Shown here: positions 11,096 through 19,925 of the stretch, piece by piece
How the letters are laid out: the number at the start of each line of letters is the position of its first letter
Numbering within the stretch: position 1 is the first letter of the stretch
From: Flavobacterium sp. NKUCC04_CG
Lineage (GTDB): Bacteria > Bacteroidota > Bacteroidia > Flavobacteriales > Flavobacteriaceae
Length of the DNA stretch: 64,000 nucleotides
Assembly (NCBI RefSeq): GCF_019345525.1
Contig: NZ_JAHKRA010000005.1
Span: forward strand, 62,001 to 126,000
Direction: 5' to 3'
Position numbers and translations under genes: made by a program
The notes under the pieces: model-generated
What the model saw: only the letters and a program-made list of their open reading frames with translations
What the model was told of the DNA's origin: nothing
Databases searched by the model: none

Positions 11096-11302
11096 TTAAC
11101 CGCCTTGAGTGGCTGTTATAATGAGAATTGAACTTCCTGACTGTAGAAAATGCGTAGCCCAAAGATCTTTGGGAATCACCAGCTGATTTACAGCGACAGC
11201 AATTCCTGTGAGATTATCAGATTTTTCAATTTCCAGAAGATCTTGAATACTGAGCTTAGCTACCTGATAGGTTTTCGTTTGATTGTTGATTTGCAGTTCC
11301 AT
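11096..11302 (-). CDS. thiS: Sulfur carrier protein ThiS
   Basis: 68 residues, ubiquitin-like, ending in the required Gly-Gly (TATQGG). The VNQLVIPKDLW block matches the family (VN...V....W). The terminal glycine is adenylated by ThiF and thiocarboxylated for use by ThiG. It is the first gene after the TPP riboswitch. The start at 11302 (ATGGAACTGC) is preferred to an ATG five bases upstream, which is out of frame. Confidence 0.92.
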   Translation of the reverse strand: MELQINNQTKTYQVAKLSIQDLLEIEKSDNLTGIAVAVNQLVIPKDLWATHFLQSGSSILIITATQGG

Positions 11303-11370
11303 TCCATTTTAGATTTAGGTATCACTTTAGGAATGGCTACAATTCGTGTGTATACACGGATGAAGTCATC

Positions 11371-11459
11371 TCACTTTTTCCTACGCTAGTGTGATCTAGA
11401 TCAGGTTCAAAGGGTAAAATCTCAGCCTACATTTCTGTAGACACCCCTAAAGCTTGAGG
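11371..11459 (-). promoter_or_regulatory. TPP riboswitch (THI element)
   Basis: The minus strand reads AGGGGTGTC near 11448, then GGCTGAGATTTTACCCTTTG and AACCTGATCTAGATCACACT, then AGCGTAGGAAA. These are the conserved CUGAGA, ACCCUUUGAACCUGAUCUAG and GCGUAGGGA blocks of the TPP aptamer. It lies in the leader of thiS, about 70 nt before the start codon, so thiamin pyrophosphate most likely lowers expression of the whole operon. No clear terminator is seen between aptamer and thiS; control of translation initiation is the simpler reading. A GTGTATACAC palindrome sits in the connecting stretch (about 11348-11357). Confidence 0.96.
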
Positions 11460-11489
11460 CAAATATACTCAAATAATCAGCTTATCAAA
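11460..11489 (-). promoter_or_regulatory. Promoter of the thiamin operon
   Basis: Minus strand: -33 TTTG (11489-11486), an 18-bp spacer, and -7 TATATTTG (11467-11460), a perfect match to the Bacteroidota consensus. Transcription would begin near 11453, immediately before the aptamer, which supports both calls. Confidence 0.8.
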
Positions 11490-11509
11490 GTAAAAATGAT
11501 TTTGATAAG
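11481..11509. promoter_or_regulatory. Inverted repeat over the thi operon -33 element
   Basis: CTTATCAAA (11481-11489) and TTTGATAAG (11501-11509) form a perfect 9-bp inverted repeat with an 11-bp spacer. One arm contains the -33 TTTG. Spacing of about two helical turns between arm centres is what a dimeric regulator would need. No regulator is known; it could be chance in AT-rich DNA. Confidence 0.35.
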
Positions 11510-11836
11510 TTTTGCCTAAACATAATAAGTGCCTTTTTTTAATTAAAAATGCGCTTATCCTGGAAGGCATTTTTGTTTTTAGTACTAAAGTGTGTAATAC
11601 AAGTAGTTGGCACTAAAAGCAGAATCAACTCGATAAAAATCGGTGTTTTAAAGATAAACAATTAAGAATTCCTCATTATTGTGCACTTATGTATGCGTTT
11701 GCGTGAATCGGCAGGTGAGTAGTTGGCGTATTTTCATAATGTAAAGTGAAACTTTAGTCCTCAGTCGTTTTAAATCTAATTATATTACTGAAATTTGTTC
11801 TTTGAAATACGTGTTTTTATTTTCTTCACCCTCGTT

Positions 11837-11866
11837 AAAGAACTTACTTAACTGAGTTCTTTTTGT
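11837..11866 (+). promoter_or_regulatory. Terminator-like hairpin before the rhtA-like gene
   Basis: AAAGAACT (11837-11844) pairs with AGTTCTTT (11855-11862), followed by T residues and G, 24 nt before the start codon at 11891. It could be an attenuator for the exporter. The stem is AT-rich and short, so this is weak. The remaining stretch 11510-11836 shows no gene. Confidence 0.3.
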
Positions 11867-11890
11867 TACTGTTTATTAATAATTTCGTCA

Positions 11891-12736
11891 ATGAAAAAAA
11901 CTAATAGTGCCGTTTCTGCAGCCTTATTGTCCATGGTTTGCGTTCAAGGAGGCGCATCGATAGCCAAGCAACTTTTTCCGGCTGTAGGAGCCGTAGGGAC
12001 CAGTTCTTTAAGAATTGGTTTGTCGGCAATCATATTGACTTGTATTAATCGTCCGAAATTTTTGACTTTTACAAAACAACAATGGTTGTATTGTGCGATG
12101 TACGGTATAGCCATTGCTGCGATGAACCTTATTTTTTATATGGCTATTCAGCGCATTCCTTTGGGTTTAGGGGTTACTGTTGAATTTATAGGACCTCTAT
12201 TTTTGGCCTTGTCTTTATCGCGTAGGTGGATGGATGTCGTTTGGGCCTTACTCGCCTGTGCCGGTATTTTATTTATAGTACCTTGGCAGAATAATGATGT
12301 TGATTTATTGGGCTTGTTTCTCGCATTTTTGGCTGGATTATTTTGGGCATTGTATATAGTTATGGGAGGTAAAGTAGCTTCCGTAATGCCCGGTAAAGAT
12401 GCCGTGACTGTAGGAATGCTTATAGCAGCGCTGATTATAGTACCTATTGCCCTTTGGGATGGTAGTGTTTTTAATTTAACACCTATACTTTTCCTAAAAG
12501 GTTTGGGAGTTGCGGTCTTGTCGAGTGCTTTACCTTTTTCATTGGATTTAGTTGCATTAAAAAGCCTTCCCGCAAAAACGTTTAGTATATTGACCAGTAT
12601 GCAGCCGGCTTTTGCCGCTTTTTCCGGATTAATTTTCTTGTCGGAAAACCTTACTGTTTTGCAATGGATTTCTATTGCTTGTGTAATTACTGCAAGTATA
12701 GGGGCTACGACATTCAGTAAAAAAGTTATCATGTAG
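11891..12736 (+). CDS. rhtA: EamA-family exporter, RhtA-like
   Basis: 281 residues with about ten hydrophobic segments. Specific similarity to E. coli RhtA (threonine/homoserine exporter) is visible in IPLGLGVTVEFIGPL (about 95-109), LSSALPFSLDLVALKSLP (about 213-230) and the PAKTFSILTSMQPAFAA block near 228-244, where RhtA has TFG.LMS.EPA.AA. It is an inner-membrane protein of the drug/metabolite transporter superfamily, probably exporting amino acids or analogues. Transcribed alone, with its own leader. The exact substrate is inferred from similarity. Confidence 0.82.
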   Translation: MKKTNSAVSAALLSMVCVQGGASIAKQLFPAVGAVGTSSLRIGLSAIILTCINRPKFLTFTKQQWLYCAMYGIAIAAMNLIFYMAIQRIPLGLGVTVEFIGPLFLALSLSRRWMDVVWALLACAGILFIVPWQNNDVDLLGLFLAFLAGLFWALYIVMGGKVASVMPGKDAVTVGMLIAALIIVPIALWDGSVFNLTPILFLKGLGVAVLSSALPFSLDLVALKSLPAKTFSILTSMQPAFAAFSGLIFLSENLTVLQWISIACVITASIGATTFSKKVIM

Positions 12737-12845
12737 TTCGGCTATTTAGGAGTAATATAGATTATTTCTTTTATGTGTTCTTTAATAGTTTTTTCGTTCT
12801 CAAAAATATTTTAATGTTTAAATTGCACTATTAAATTTTGGTTTT

Positions 12846-14621
12846 ATGAAACACTTAGAAAAATTAGCGGCCATTCGCGAGCTAATGGCTAAAAATAGTA
12901 TTGACGCCTATATTGTTCCGTCATCGGATCCACATATTAGTGAATACCTTCCAGAACATTACCGGTGTATATCTTGGATTTCCGGTTTTACAGGTTCTGC
13001 AGGTACCTTAATGATAACGAAAGACTTCGCGGGTTTATGGACCGATTCCCGTTATTTTGTACAAGCAAACCAACAGTTAGAAGAATCGGGTTTTGAGTTG
13101 GTTAAACTAAAAGTGCAACATGCGCCAGAATTTGCAACTTGGTTGGCTGAACGATTTACTGCTGGACAAACAGTTGCTTTTGATGGTAATTTAGCTTCAC
13201 TTATGGTTGCTAATTCGGTTAAAAGCCTTTTAGAACCCTTAGGAGTAAAGGTCAACGGACATGTAGATTTATTGGGCCCAATTTGGGAAAATAGACCGAG
13301 CTTACCTACAAATCCCGCTTATTTATTACCTACTGAAAGTACAGGACAATCAACCATAGACAAGTTGACTGAGGTTCGTGCAGAAATGAAAAAGCAACAT
13401 GCCGATGCACATTTGATTTCTTCATTAGATGATGTAGCCTGGTTGTTAAATATTCGTGGAACTGATGTAAATTGTAATCCAGTAGTTTTAGCTTTTGTCT
13501 ATTTAACACAAACGGAGGCACACTTATATATTGCAGCGGGAAAACTCACTGCGGCAGCTATTTTAGATTTAAAAAATTCTGGAGTTGAGGTTCAGGCTTA
13601 TGTATCCGTTTATAAGTTGATTCCAACACTGAATGTTTCAAGTATATTGTTAGATCCTAAACGCAGTTGTTATGCGGTTTATGACTCTATTCCAAAGCAA
13701 GTAAGAATTATTGAATCTTTAAATCCATCAACCCTATTAAAATCGGTTAAAAACGAGGTTGAATTGAATTTTATCCGACAAACGATGGTCAACGATGGTG
13801 TAGCCATGACGAAGTTTTTTAAATGGGTAGAAGAAAATGTAGCTTCAGGAGATTTATCAGAGATGTCTATAGCCGATAAATTACAAGCATTACGTGCGGA
13901 ACAACCGGGCTTTAAAGATATTTCCTTTGGTACCATTGCTGGATATAAAGATCACGGTGCATTACCACATTATAATGCAGATAAAGTTTCCAATTATCAG
14001 TTGGCATCTAGCGGTTTGTTATTAGTTGATTCTGGAGGTCAATACCTAACAGGAACTACTGATATTACCCGTGTTATTTCTTTAGGAGAAATGACAGCAG
14101 AAGAAAAAGAAGATTATACCATTGTTTTAAAAGGTACAATCGAAGGATCTATGGCTGTTTTTACCAAAGGCACTCGCGGTTACCAAATTGATGCCATAAC
14201 ACGTCGCCCTATTTGGGCAACGAAACGCAACTACAATCACGGTACAGGACATGGTGTTGGTTTCTTCTTAAATGTACACGAAGGGCCTCATACTTTCAAC
14301 GGTGCTGCAGTTGATGTAGCGCTCTTAGATGGTATGGTATCTTCTATTGAACCCGGTTTGTACCGAGAGGGAAAACACGGTATTCGTATCGAAAATCTTG
14401 TGGTGTCCAAAACTATTGAAAGCAATCAATTTGGTGAATTTATGGACTTTGAGACGCTTACAATTTGCTATATCGATACGTCCTTAGTTGAAAAGGCCTT
14501 ATTACATCAGGAACATATTGATTGGTTAAACAACTATAATCAATGGGTGTTCGATAAAATCTCTTCTAAATTAAATGAAGAAGAGCAAAATTGGTTGCGT
14601 TTAAAAACCAAAGCGATTTAA
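12846..14621 (+). CDS. Xaa-Pro aminopeptidase (M24B), three-domain type
   Basis: 591 residues: two creatinase-like N-terminal domains (about 1-130 and 150-300) followed by a pita-bread M24 domain (about 305-525) and a C-terminal tail. Metal ligands are visible: Asp in LLVDSGGQY and GTTDITRV, His in GTGHGVG, Glu in SSIEPGLY and GIRIENL. The enzyme removes N-terminal residues that precede proline, in the cytoplasm. The long form resembles the eukaryotic-type APP1 and is common in Bacteroidota, whereas E. coli PepP is about 440 residues. Monocistronic, with a strong terminator downstream. Confidence 0.93.
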   Translation: MKHLEKLAAIRELMAKNSIDAYIVPSSDPHISEYLPEHYRCISWISGFTGSAGTLMITKDFAGLWTDSRYFVQANQQLEESGFELVKLKVQHAPEFATWLAERFTAGQTVAFDGNLASLMVANSVKSLLEPLGVKVNGHVDLLGPIWENRPSLPTNPAYLLPTESTGQSTIDKLTEVRAEMKKQHADAHLISSLDDVAWLLNIRGTDVNCNPVVLAFVYLTQTEAHLYIAAGKLTAAAILDLKNSGVEVQAYVSVYKLIPTLNVSSILLDPKRSCYAVYDSIPKQVRIIESLNPSTLLKSVKNEVELNFIRQTMVNDGVAMTKFFKWVEENVASGDLSEMSIADKLQALRAEQPGFKDISFGTIAGYKDHGALPHYNADKVSNYQLASSGLLLVDSGGQYLTGTTDITRVISLGEMTAEEKEDYTIVLKGTIEGSMAVFTKGTRGYQIDAITRRPIWATKRNYNHGTGHGVGFFLNVHEGPHTFNGAAVDVALLDGMVSSIEPGLYREGKHGIRIENLVVSKTIESNQFGEFMDFETLTICYIDTSLVEKALLHQEHIDWLNNYNQWVFDKISSKLNEEEQNWLRLKTKAI

Positions 14622-14651
14622 TATTGCTTCACTTTTTTAAAAATACTTTTT

Positions 14652-14689
14652 AAAGAGGCTGTCTAAAAGGACAGCCTCTTTTTGTTTTA
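14652..14689 (+). terminator. Terminator after Xaa-Pro aminopeptidase
   Basis: AAAGAGGCTGTC (14652-14663), loop TAAAAG, GACAGCCTCTTT (14670-14681), then TTGTTTT. A 12-bp perfect stem with a T tract, about 30 nt after the stop codon. Confidence 0.93.
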
Positions 14690-14728
14690 AAACATTTTGG
14701 CAAGCCATTTTTGATTAAAAATAAGGTA

Positions 14729-14767
14729 AAAAAAAGACTGCTTCGCGTGATGAAACAGTCTTTTTTT
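14729..14767. terminator. Second, bidirectional hairpin terminator
   Basis: AAAAAAAGACTG (14729-14740) pairs with CAGTCTTTTTTT (14756-14767) around a 15-nt loop. A/T runs on both sides would serve either strand. It forms a tandem pair with the terminator 40 nt upstream. Confidence 0.7.
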
Positions 14768-15145
14768 ATACTACAGTTTATACTATAGAATTAATAATGT
14801 CCCAATTTTTTAGTTTTACTCCTTTAATTTTAATGCTACAGTTTTGTCGGTTTTAATTTTGAAATTTGTATTTCACTTATAAAAAAACACCAGCTGTAAT
14901 TTACTATTTTATTTTAGAAAGTCTTTTCTATGATAAATCTCCCTAGTTTCTTCAAGAGTGCTTAAGCCAATATAGGGTATGTTATATAAGATTTACTTAA
15001 ATCTTATGATAGCAAACTTAACGCTTGAGCAAAAAACCTACAGCTTATTTTATATCGGTAAAATGACAGCAAACAATTTTAGCAAATGGTCAAATCAAGG
15101 CGTCTGCTGCTGATACAAAATCATTACAATTACTTATAATTTATT
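14768..15145. other. Intergenic, nothing recognised
   Basis: AT-rich stretch with only a 35-codon open frame near 15006 that I would not call a gene. No promoter of the TTTG/TAnnTTTG type with both boxes was found. Confidence 0.6.
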
Positions 15146-15301
15146 ATGAAAGAACTATTTTTTAATCTGTCATTTATTGAATACTTAATACTTAATATCA
15201 TTTGTTTTTTCGCATTTGTCCTTTTGGTAGATTTTATAGTAAACAAGTTTTCTAAAAAAAAGAAAAAATTTAAAACTAGAAAGAAAAGAAGATTTTATTA
15301 A
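15146..15301 (+). CDS. Small single-pass membrane protein with basic tail
   Basis: 51-residue open frame found by eye. Residues about 9-33 are hydrophobic (FIEYLILNIICFFAFVLLV) and the C-terminus is very basic, with lysine-arginine clusters FSKKKKKFK and RKKRRFY, consistent with an N-out/C-in single-pass protein. It lies about 280 bp upstream of the surface-repeat protein. No homologue recognised. The non-random hydrophobic/basic layout argues for a real gene; the lack of a clear ribosome site argues for caution. Confidence 0.42.
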   Translation: MKELFFNLSFIEYLILNIICFFAFVLLVDFIVNKFSKKKKKFKTRKKRRFY

Positions 15302-15581
15302 AGTAAAATCGTACAGTTTTTCCTGATAAATATTTACTTAAGTGACTGTAATTGTGTTGTTTGATGTTTTTTTTCTAATTTTTTGAAACAGGTGTTTTTA
15401 AAATTTTTGCGTCAAAATTTTAGTTTTACCCCTTTTTTTATATCTGACACAAGTTTGCCAATTATAAACATAAAATTTGCATTTAATTAGAAATGAATGC
15501 GCTGAGCCTACTGCAATCCGTGTACATTTTATTAAAAAATCCAAACAAAAATTTATTCAAAATAATAAAATCGTATTTAAA

Positions 15582-17786
15582 ATGAAAAGAAAATTACTTC
15601 CATTAGCCACCTTGTTTTTATTTGGTATCGCTGCGAATGCACAAGTTGGAATTGGTACCCAGATGCCCAACGCTTCTACTCAGTTGGAAGTAGTATCCAC
15701 TAATAAAGGTATTTTAATTCCTCGTGTGGCTTTGACAGATACTTTTGATTCAACAACCATTAAAAACGGTAATGTAAATAGTTTATTAGTATTTAATACA
15801 ACTGACAATGCAACTATTAAAACAGGTTATTATTATTGGCTTAAAGATGAATGGGTTCGTTTAATTGGTTCCAATGAAATAAATCATTTAAAAAATACAG
15901 TGAACGTAAGTCTTACTTTGGTAAATGATGAATTGATTATAACGGATAGCGAACAGCATCAAGTTAAAATGCCTTGGAATAATCAAGATATCGTAGCATT
16001 AAATGAAACGGAAACGAAAATCATTAAAAATGCTGATGGTTCCTACACCTATATCAACGAGCGCGGAATCGAAGTTATCATCGATATTACAGCGTCGGTT
16101 ATTCAGAATTTCGAAGAAATTTTGAATACGCAAAGTGTTCAAAATATATTTAACGAATACGTTACTAAAGTAGCGGGTAACGTAATCTATGATGGTACAA
16201 ATTTTATCTATTACGATGATAATGGTATTGAACAGACAATCAATATTACAGAAATGGTTAAGGGCAATGAAACCATAACACAATTGCAAAAAGTAAGCGA
16301 AGGAAAATATACGTATTACAACGAGGCATCTTTTGATACCCATGGTGTGTTGCTACCTGGTGCAACTGGAGTAACTATTGATGTCATCACAGATGTTACC
16401 AATAACTTTGAAGAAATTCTAAATGAAGAAACCATTAAAAATCTCTTTAATGAGTTTTTTACTACGATTAAGGGAAATGTAACCTTCGACGGTAATAACT
16501 TCTTCTATTATGATGAGCATGGCGTACAGCAAACCATCAATATTACAGAAATGGTTAAGGCTAATGAAACCTTAACACAGCTTGTAAAAGTTGGTGAAGG
16601 AAAATATACGTATTACAACGAGGCTTCATATGATAGTAGTGGTGTCTTATTACCAGGAGCTACTGGAATTACCATTGATGTAATTACTGATGTAACCAAT
16701 AACTTTGAAGACATCATTAATGAAGAAACCATTAAAAATATCTTTAAAGAGTATTTTACTACTATCGAAGGCAACGTTACTTTCGACGGTACAAATTTCT
16801 ACTATACTGACTCTACGGGTACTTCGCAGACGATTGATATAGAGGGTATGGTTAAGGCACATGAAACTTTAACTAGTTTAAGAGATGTGGTTACTCAACA
16901 AGAAGATGAATTCGGTATCATGTCTGATTTGCACACCTTAACCTATACCGATGAGAAAGGGGTAGCGCATCCGATTGATTTAAAGGTTTTGGTAAAAGGA
17001 GTAGAAACCATTACCGAATTGAATTATGATGGAGTGACTCATGTATTGAGTTATAAAAATGAAAAGGCAGAAGTCACTGACTTTAATTTAGTAGATTTAG
17101 TAGGTGATGTTCAAACATTAACTAAATTGGAATTGGATATTGATAATAAAAAATTGGAATATACCGATGAAAATCAAGTAACGCATACATTGGATTTGGC
17201 ATTGATTATTCAAGAACCTTGGTACAGTACACTAACGAATATAGGTGCGGTTTCCAATACGGATAATATTTATACTCAAGGATGGGTGGGTATCGGATTT
17301 TCAGAACCTTCGGACGTGCCGCATGAAAAATTGCGTGTTAACGGTACTATTACTACAGTAAATAGCCATTATGCCGATTATGTTTTTGAAGATTATTTTG
17401 ATGGCTATTCACAGTTAAAAAGCGATTATAAATTTAGCGATTTAGAAACAATTGCTGATTTTATTGAAAAAAACAGACACTTACCAGGAATTACACCGAT
17501 TGGGGATTTAGAACAGACTACGGCTGGATTTTCTTTTAATGTTTCTGAATTATCTATTCAACTATTGGAAAAAACGGAAGAATTGTATCTGCATCTGATT
17601 GATCAAAAGAGATCGACAGAACAAGAAAATATAGCACAATCTGAAAAAATTGAAGAATTACAGTTACAACTTTCTCAACAAAATTATATTATAGACGAGA
17701 AAAATACTCAAATTGAAAATCTAATAAGCAATAATCAAGAAGTTATGTTGCGTTTAAGCAAGTTAGAAAGCCAAATGTCTAAATAA
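15582..17786 (+). CDS. Large secreted surface protein with three ~115-residue repeats and C-terminal coiled coil
   Basis: 734 residues from the ATG at 15582; an in-frame ATG 105 nt upstream is rejected because this one gives a proper signal peptide (MKRKLLPLATLFLFGIAANA). Next comes the VGIGT..P...LEV block found at the start of many Bacteroidota surface proteins. The middle carries three long repeats with the units NITEMVK..ET.TQL, EGKYTYYNEAS, GVLLPGATG and TIDVITDVTNNFE; a fourth, more worn unit follows. The last 150 residues (DYVFEDYF, LETIADFIEKNRHLPGI, then a heptad-rich tail) match the common C-terminal region of tail-fibre/adhesin-like proteins. No type IX sorting domain is obvious. 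Role probably adhesion or surface layer; unproven. Confidence 0.8.
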   Translation: MKRKLLPLATLFLFGIAANAQVGIGTQMPNASTQLEVVSTNKGILIPRVALTDTFDSTTIKNGNVNSLLVFNTTDNATIKTGYYYWLKDEWVRLIGSNEINHLKNTVNVSLTLVNDELIITDSEQHQVKMPWNNQDIVALNETETKIIKNADGSYTYINERGIEVIIDITASVIQNFEEILNTQSVQNIFNEYVTKVAGNVIYDGTNFIYYDDNGIEQTINITEMVKGNETITQLQKVSEGKYTYYNEASFDTHGVLLPGATGVTIDVITDVTNNFEEILNEETIKNLFNEFFTTIKGNVTFDGNNFFYYDEHGVQQTINITEMVKANETLTQLVKVGEGKYTYYNEASYDSSGVLLPGATGITIDVITDVTNNFEDIINEETIKNIFKEYFTTIEGNVTFDGTNFYYTDSTGTSQTIDIEGMVKAHETLTSLRDVVTQQEDEFGIMSDLHTLTYTDEKGVAHPIDLKVLVKGVETITELNYDGVTHVLSYKNEKAEVTDFNLVDLVGDVQTLTKLELDIDNKKLEYTDENQVTHTLDLALIIQEPWYSTLTNIGAVSNTDNIYTQGWVGIGFSEPSDVPHEKLRVNGTITTVNSHYADYVFEDYFDGYSQLKSDYKFSDLETIADFIEKNRHLPGITPIGDLEQTTAGFSFNVSELSIQLLEKTEELYLHLIDQKRSTEQENIAQSEKIEELQLQLSQQNYIIDEKNTQIENLISNNQEVMLRLSKLESQMSK

Positions 17787-18269
17787 TTGACTTCTTAAGT
17801 TAAATTGTATACAGTACAAGAATAGGTATTCTTTCTTTTGCTGTATTTGTTTTAGACTGAGCCTAGTACACTTTTTCTCAGTCAGGGAAAAGGAACTTTA
17901 AGGCAAATTTAATTTACATTATTCAGGGAGACGATTTAATTTTTCTTTTTCAAAATTGTTGTTACTGACCTTTTGATTTTTTAAATATGAAGATAGACTG
18001 TTGTTGCATGAATTTCATATTTATAAATTTTGAGTTTATTATATTTAGTCTCCTTTGAATAATTTTTTATCATTTAAAACGCAGCGATAAATTAGAGATA
18101 TAGCATTTTAAAGTAAGGCTTTTGGATGTATATGTGTCAGCATTTGCTGAATAACCTTTTTTATCGTCAATGCGTATGCATTTATTTTAGGTTCGATGGC
18201 AATCGGACCTTTTTTGCGTTTTTTAGGTTTTTTAATACTGCTATTGACAAGCCAATAAATAAACAGTGA
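17787..18269. other. Intergenic, nothing recognised
   Basis: 480 bp after the surface protein with no convincing open frame or hairpin terminator. An AT-rich run occupies 17930-18080. Confidence 0.6.
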
Positions 18270-18277
18270 TATATTTG
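18243..18277 (+). promoter_or_regulatory. Predicted promoter of the acetyltransferase gene
   Basis: Perfect -7 element TATATTTG (18270-18277) with ATTG (18243-18246), one mismatch from TTTG, 23 bp upstream. The spacing is at the long end of the accepted range. The start codon follows 50 nt downstream. Confidence 0.4.
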
Positions 18278-18326
18278 TGAAGCACAAGGCTTAGACAGTA
18301 GATGGTCTATCTAAAATAATCAATTC

Positions 18327-18833
18327 ATGAATTTACCTCCATATCAAATATTTCCAAGCTTAATAACAAACAGGCTTACTTTGAAACAGATTGAAACCAA
18401 AGATATTAAAGATATTGTTGAAATTTCTTATTATGATGCTGTACAGGCAGTTGACGTACAACAAGCCGAGCAAATGCAGCATAAAATTAATGAAGACTAT
18501 TTAAATGGAAACTCCATTCACTGGGGGATTTTTGATAATATAACTAACAAAATTGTGGGTACTTGCGGTTATTATCGCGGATTTACTGCTGGAGCAGGAG
18601 AGTTGGGGTGTGTTTTAGTACCACAGTATTACGGAAATGGATATATGACCGCAGCAATGATGTTAGCGATGGATTATGGAAAGCATTCGATGAAGCTTCA
18701 CCGTATTTATGCGGTTACTTCTAAAAGTAATCAAAAAGCCATAGGACTTTTAGAGCGTTTGAATTTTTCTAACACAGCCGAATTGGAATACGACGATTTG
18801 GAGTACGAATGGGAAGGTTTAAAAACTATCTGA
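18327..18833 (+). CDS. GNAT acetyltransferase, RimJ/RimL type
   Basis: 168 residues. RLTLKQIETKDIKDIVEIS at the N-terminus is the RimJ/RimL/NAT8-type opening; the acetyl-CoA site is seen in LGCVLVPQYYGNGYMTAAM (about 93-111), and the C-terminal N..S...LERLNF block completes the fold. It should transfer an acetyl group from acetyl-CoA to an amine, perhaps a protein N-terminus or a small molecule. Stands alone. Substrate unknown. Confidence 0.82.
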   Translation: MNLPPYQIFPSLITNRLTLKQIETKDIKDIVEISYYDAVQAVDVQQAEQMQHKINEDYLNGNSIHWGIFDNITNKIVGTCGYYRGFTAGAGELGCVLVPQYYGNGYMTAAMMLAMDYGKHSMKLHRIYAVTSKSNQKAIGLLERLNFSNTAELEYDDLEYEWEGLKTI

Positions 18834-18848
18834 TATCACGGATTAAAA

Positions 18849-18884
18849 TAAAAAAGAGGCTTAGATTGTAAATCTAAACCCCTG
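18849..18884 (-). terminator. Terminator of the ChaA-deoxyhypusine synthase-like operon
   Basis: On the minus strand AGGGGTTTAGATT and AATCTAAGCCTCT form a stem with two mismatches around a short TAC loop, followed by TTTTTATTTT. Lies about 30 nt beyond the stop at 18913. Confidence 0.65.
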
Positions 18885-18912
18885 TTGAAAAAAAATTAAT
18901 AAAAAACGACAA

Positions 18913-19893
18913 TTATTGTTTCAATACCCAAGCGAAAATTAGGGGAGCTACTATAGTAGCATCAGATTCAATCATATAACTAGGAGTATCAATATCCAAT
19001 TTACCCCAAGTGATTTTTTCGTTGGGAATACAACCGGAATAGGAGCCAAAAGAAGTCGTTGAGTCGGTAATCTGACAGAAATAGCGCCATTTTCGAATGT
19101 TTTCTTTTTCAAGATCTTGTTCCAACATGGGAGCAACACACATGGCAAAATCTCCCGCTATACCACCGCCAATTTGAAAAAATCCAATTCCTTGATCTAC
19201 GGCATTTTTTTCATAAAAGTCGGCTAACCAAACCATATATTCAATACCACTTTTTACTGTAGAAGCTTTGAGTTCACCTTTGATTACATAAGAAGCAAAG
19301 ATGTTTCCCATAGTCGAGTCTTCCCATCCCGGTACTACAATGGGTAGATTGCGTTCTGCTGCAGCGAGCATCCAGGAGTTTTTAGGGTCAATTTCATAGG
19401 CATCTTCCAATACACCACTTAACAGTAATTTATACATGTTTTCGTGAGGAAAATAGCGTTCACCATCTCGTTCAGCATCTTTCCAAATCTTTTCAATATG
19501 ATGCTGTATTTTGCGAAAGGCTTCTTCTTCGGGTATACAGGTGTCTGTTACTCTATTGTATTTATTTTGTAACAAATCCCATTCATCTTGCGGTGTTAAA
19601 TCGCGGTAGTTTGGAATTCTTTTGTAGTGTGAATGGGCCACTAGATTCATAATATCTTCTTCTAAATTGGCACCCGTACAACTTATAATATCCACTTTTC
19701 CTTGTCGGATCATCTCTGCTAGTGAAATGCCCAATTCCGCAGTACTCATGGCACCGGCCAATGAAATGAGCATTTTGCCTCCGGCAAGCAGGTGTTGCTC
19801 ATATCCCTTTGCAGCATCTACCACAGTTGCTGCATTAAAGTGTAGATAGTTTTTCTCGATAAATTGCGAGATAGGACCTCTTTTTTGTTCCAT
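18913..19893 (-). CDS. Deoxyhypusine synthase-family protein
   Basis: 326 residues, close to the family length. Blocks seen: LISLAGAMSTAELGISLAEMI (about 42-62), SCTGANLEEDIMN, PGWEDSTMGN, FQIGGGIAGDFA and, at the C-terminus, NEKITWGKLD, where Lys298 matches the lysine that forms the enzyme-butylamine intermediate in eukaryotic enzymes (SWGK). Bacteria do not modify an eIF5A, and bacterial relatives are reported to make homospermidine or related polyamines from NAD and spermidine/putrescine-type substrates. Starts 32 nt after the ChaA-like gene and should be co-transcribed. Family certain; product unproven. Confidence 0.88.
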   Translation of the reverse strand: MEQKRGPISQFIEKNYLHFNAATVVDAAKGYEQHLLAGGKMLISLAGAMSTAELGISLAEMIRQGKVDIISCTGANLEEDIMNLVAHSHYKRIPNYRDLTPQDEWDLLQNKYNRVTDTCIPEEEAFRKIQHHIEKIWKDAERDGERYFPHENMYKLLLSGVLEDAYEIDPKNSWMLAAAERNLPIVVPGWEDSTMGNIFASYVIKGELKASTVKSGIEYMVWLADFYEKNAVDQGIGFFQIGGGIAGDFAMCVAPMLEQDLEKENIRKWRYFCQITDSTTSFGSYSGCIPNEKITWGKLDIDTPSYMIESDATIVAPLIFAWVLKQ

Positions 19894-19925
19894 GATATAA
19901 AATAATATAAAGGGTTTTAGCTTTT

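Noticed and set aside
12148-12732. Antisense open frame over the RhtA-like gene
   Set aside because: Shadow of a strongly recognised gene; protein has no family features.
15477-15581. In-frame upstream extension of the surface-repeat protein
   Set aside because: The 35 extra residues have no signal-peptide shape and hide the real signal peptide starting at 15582.
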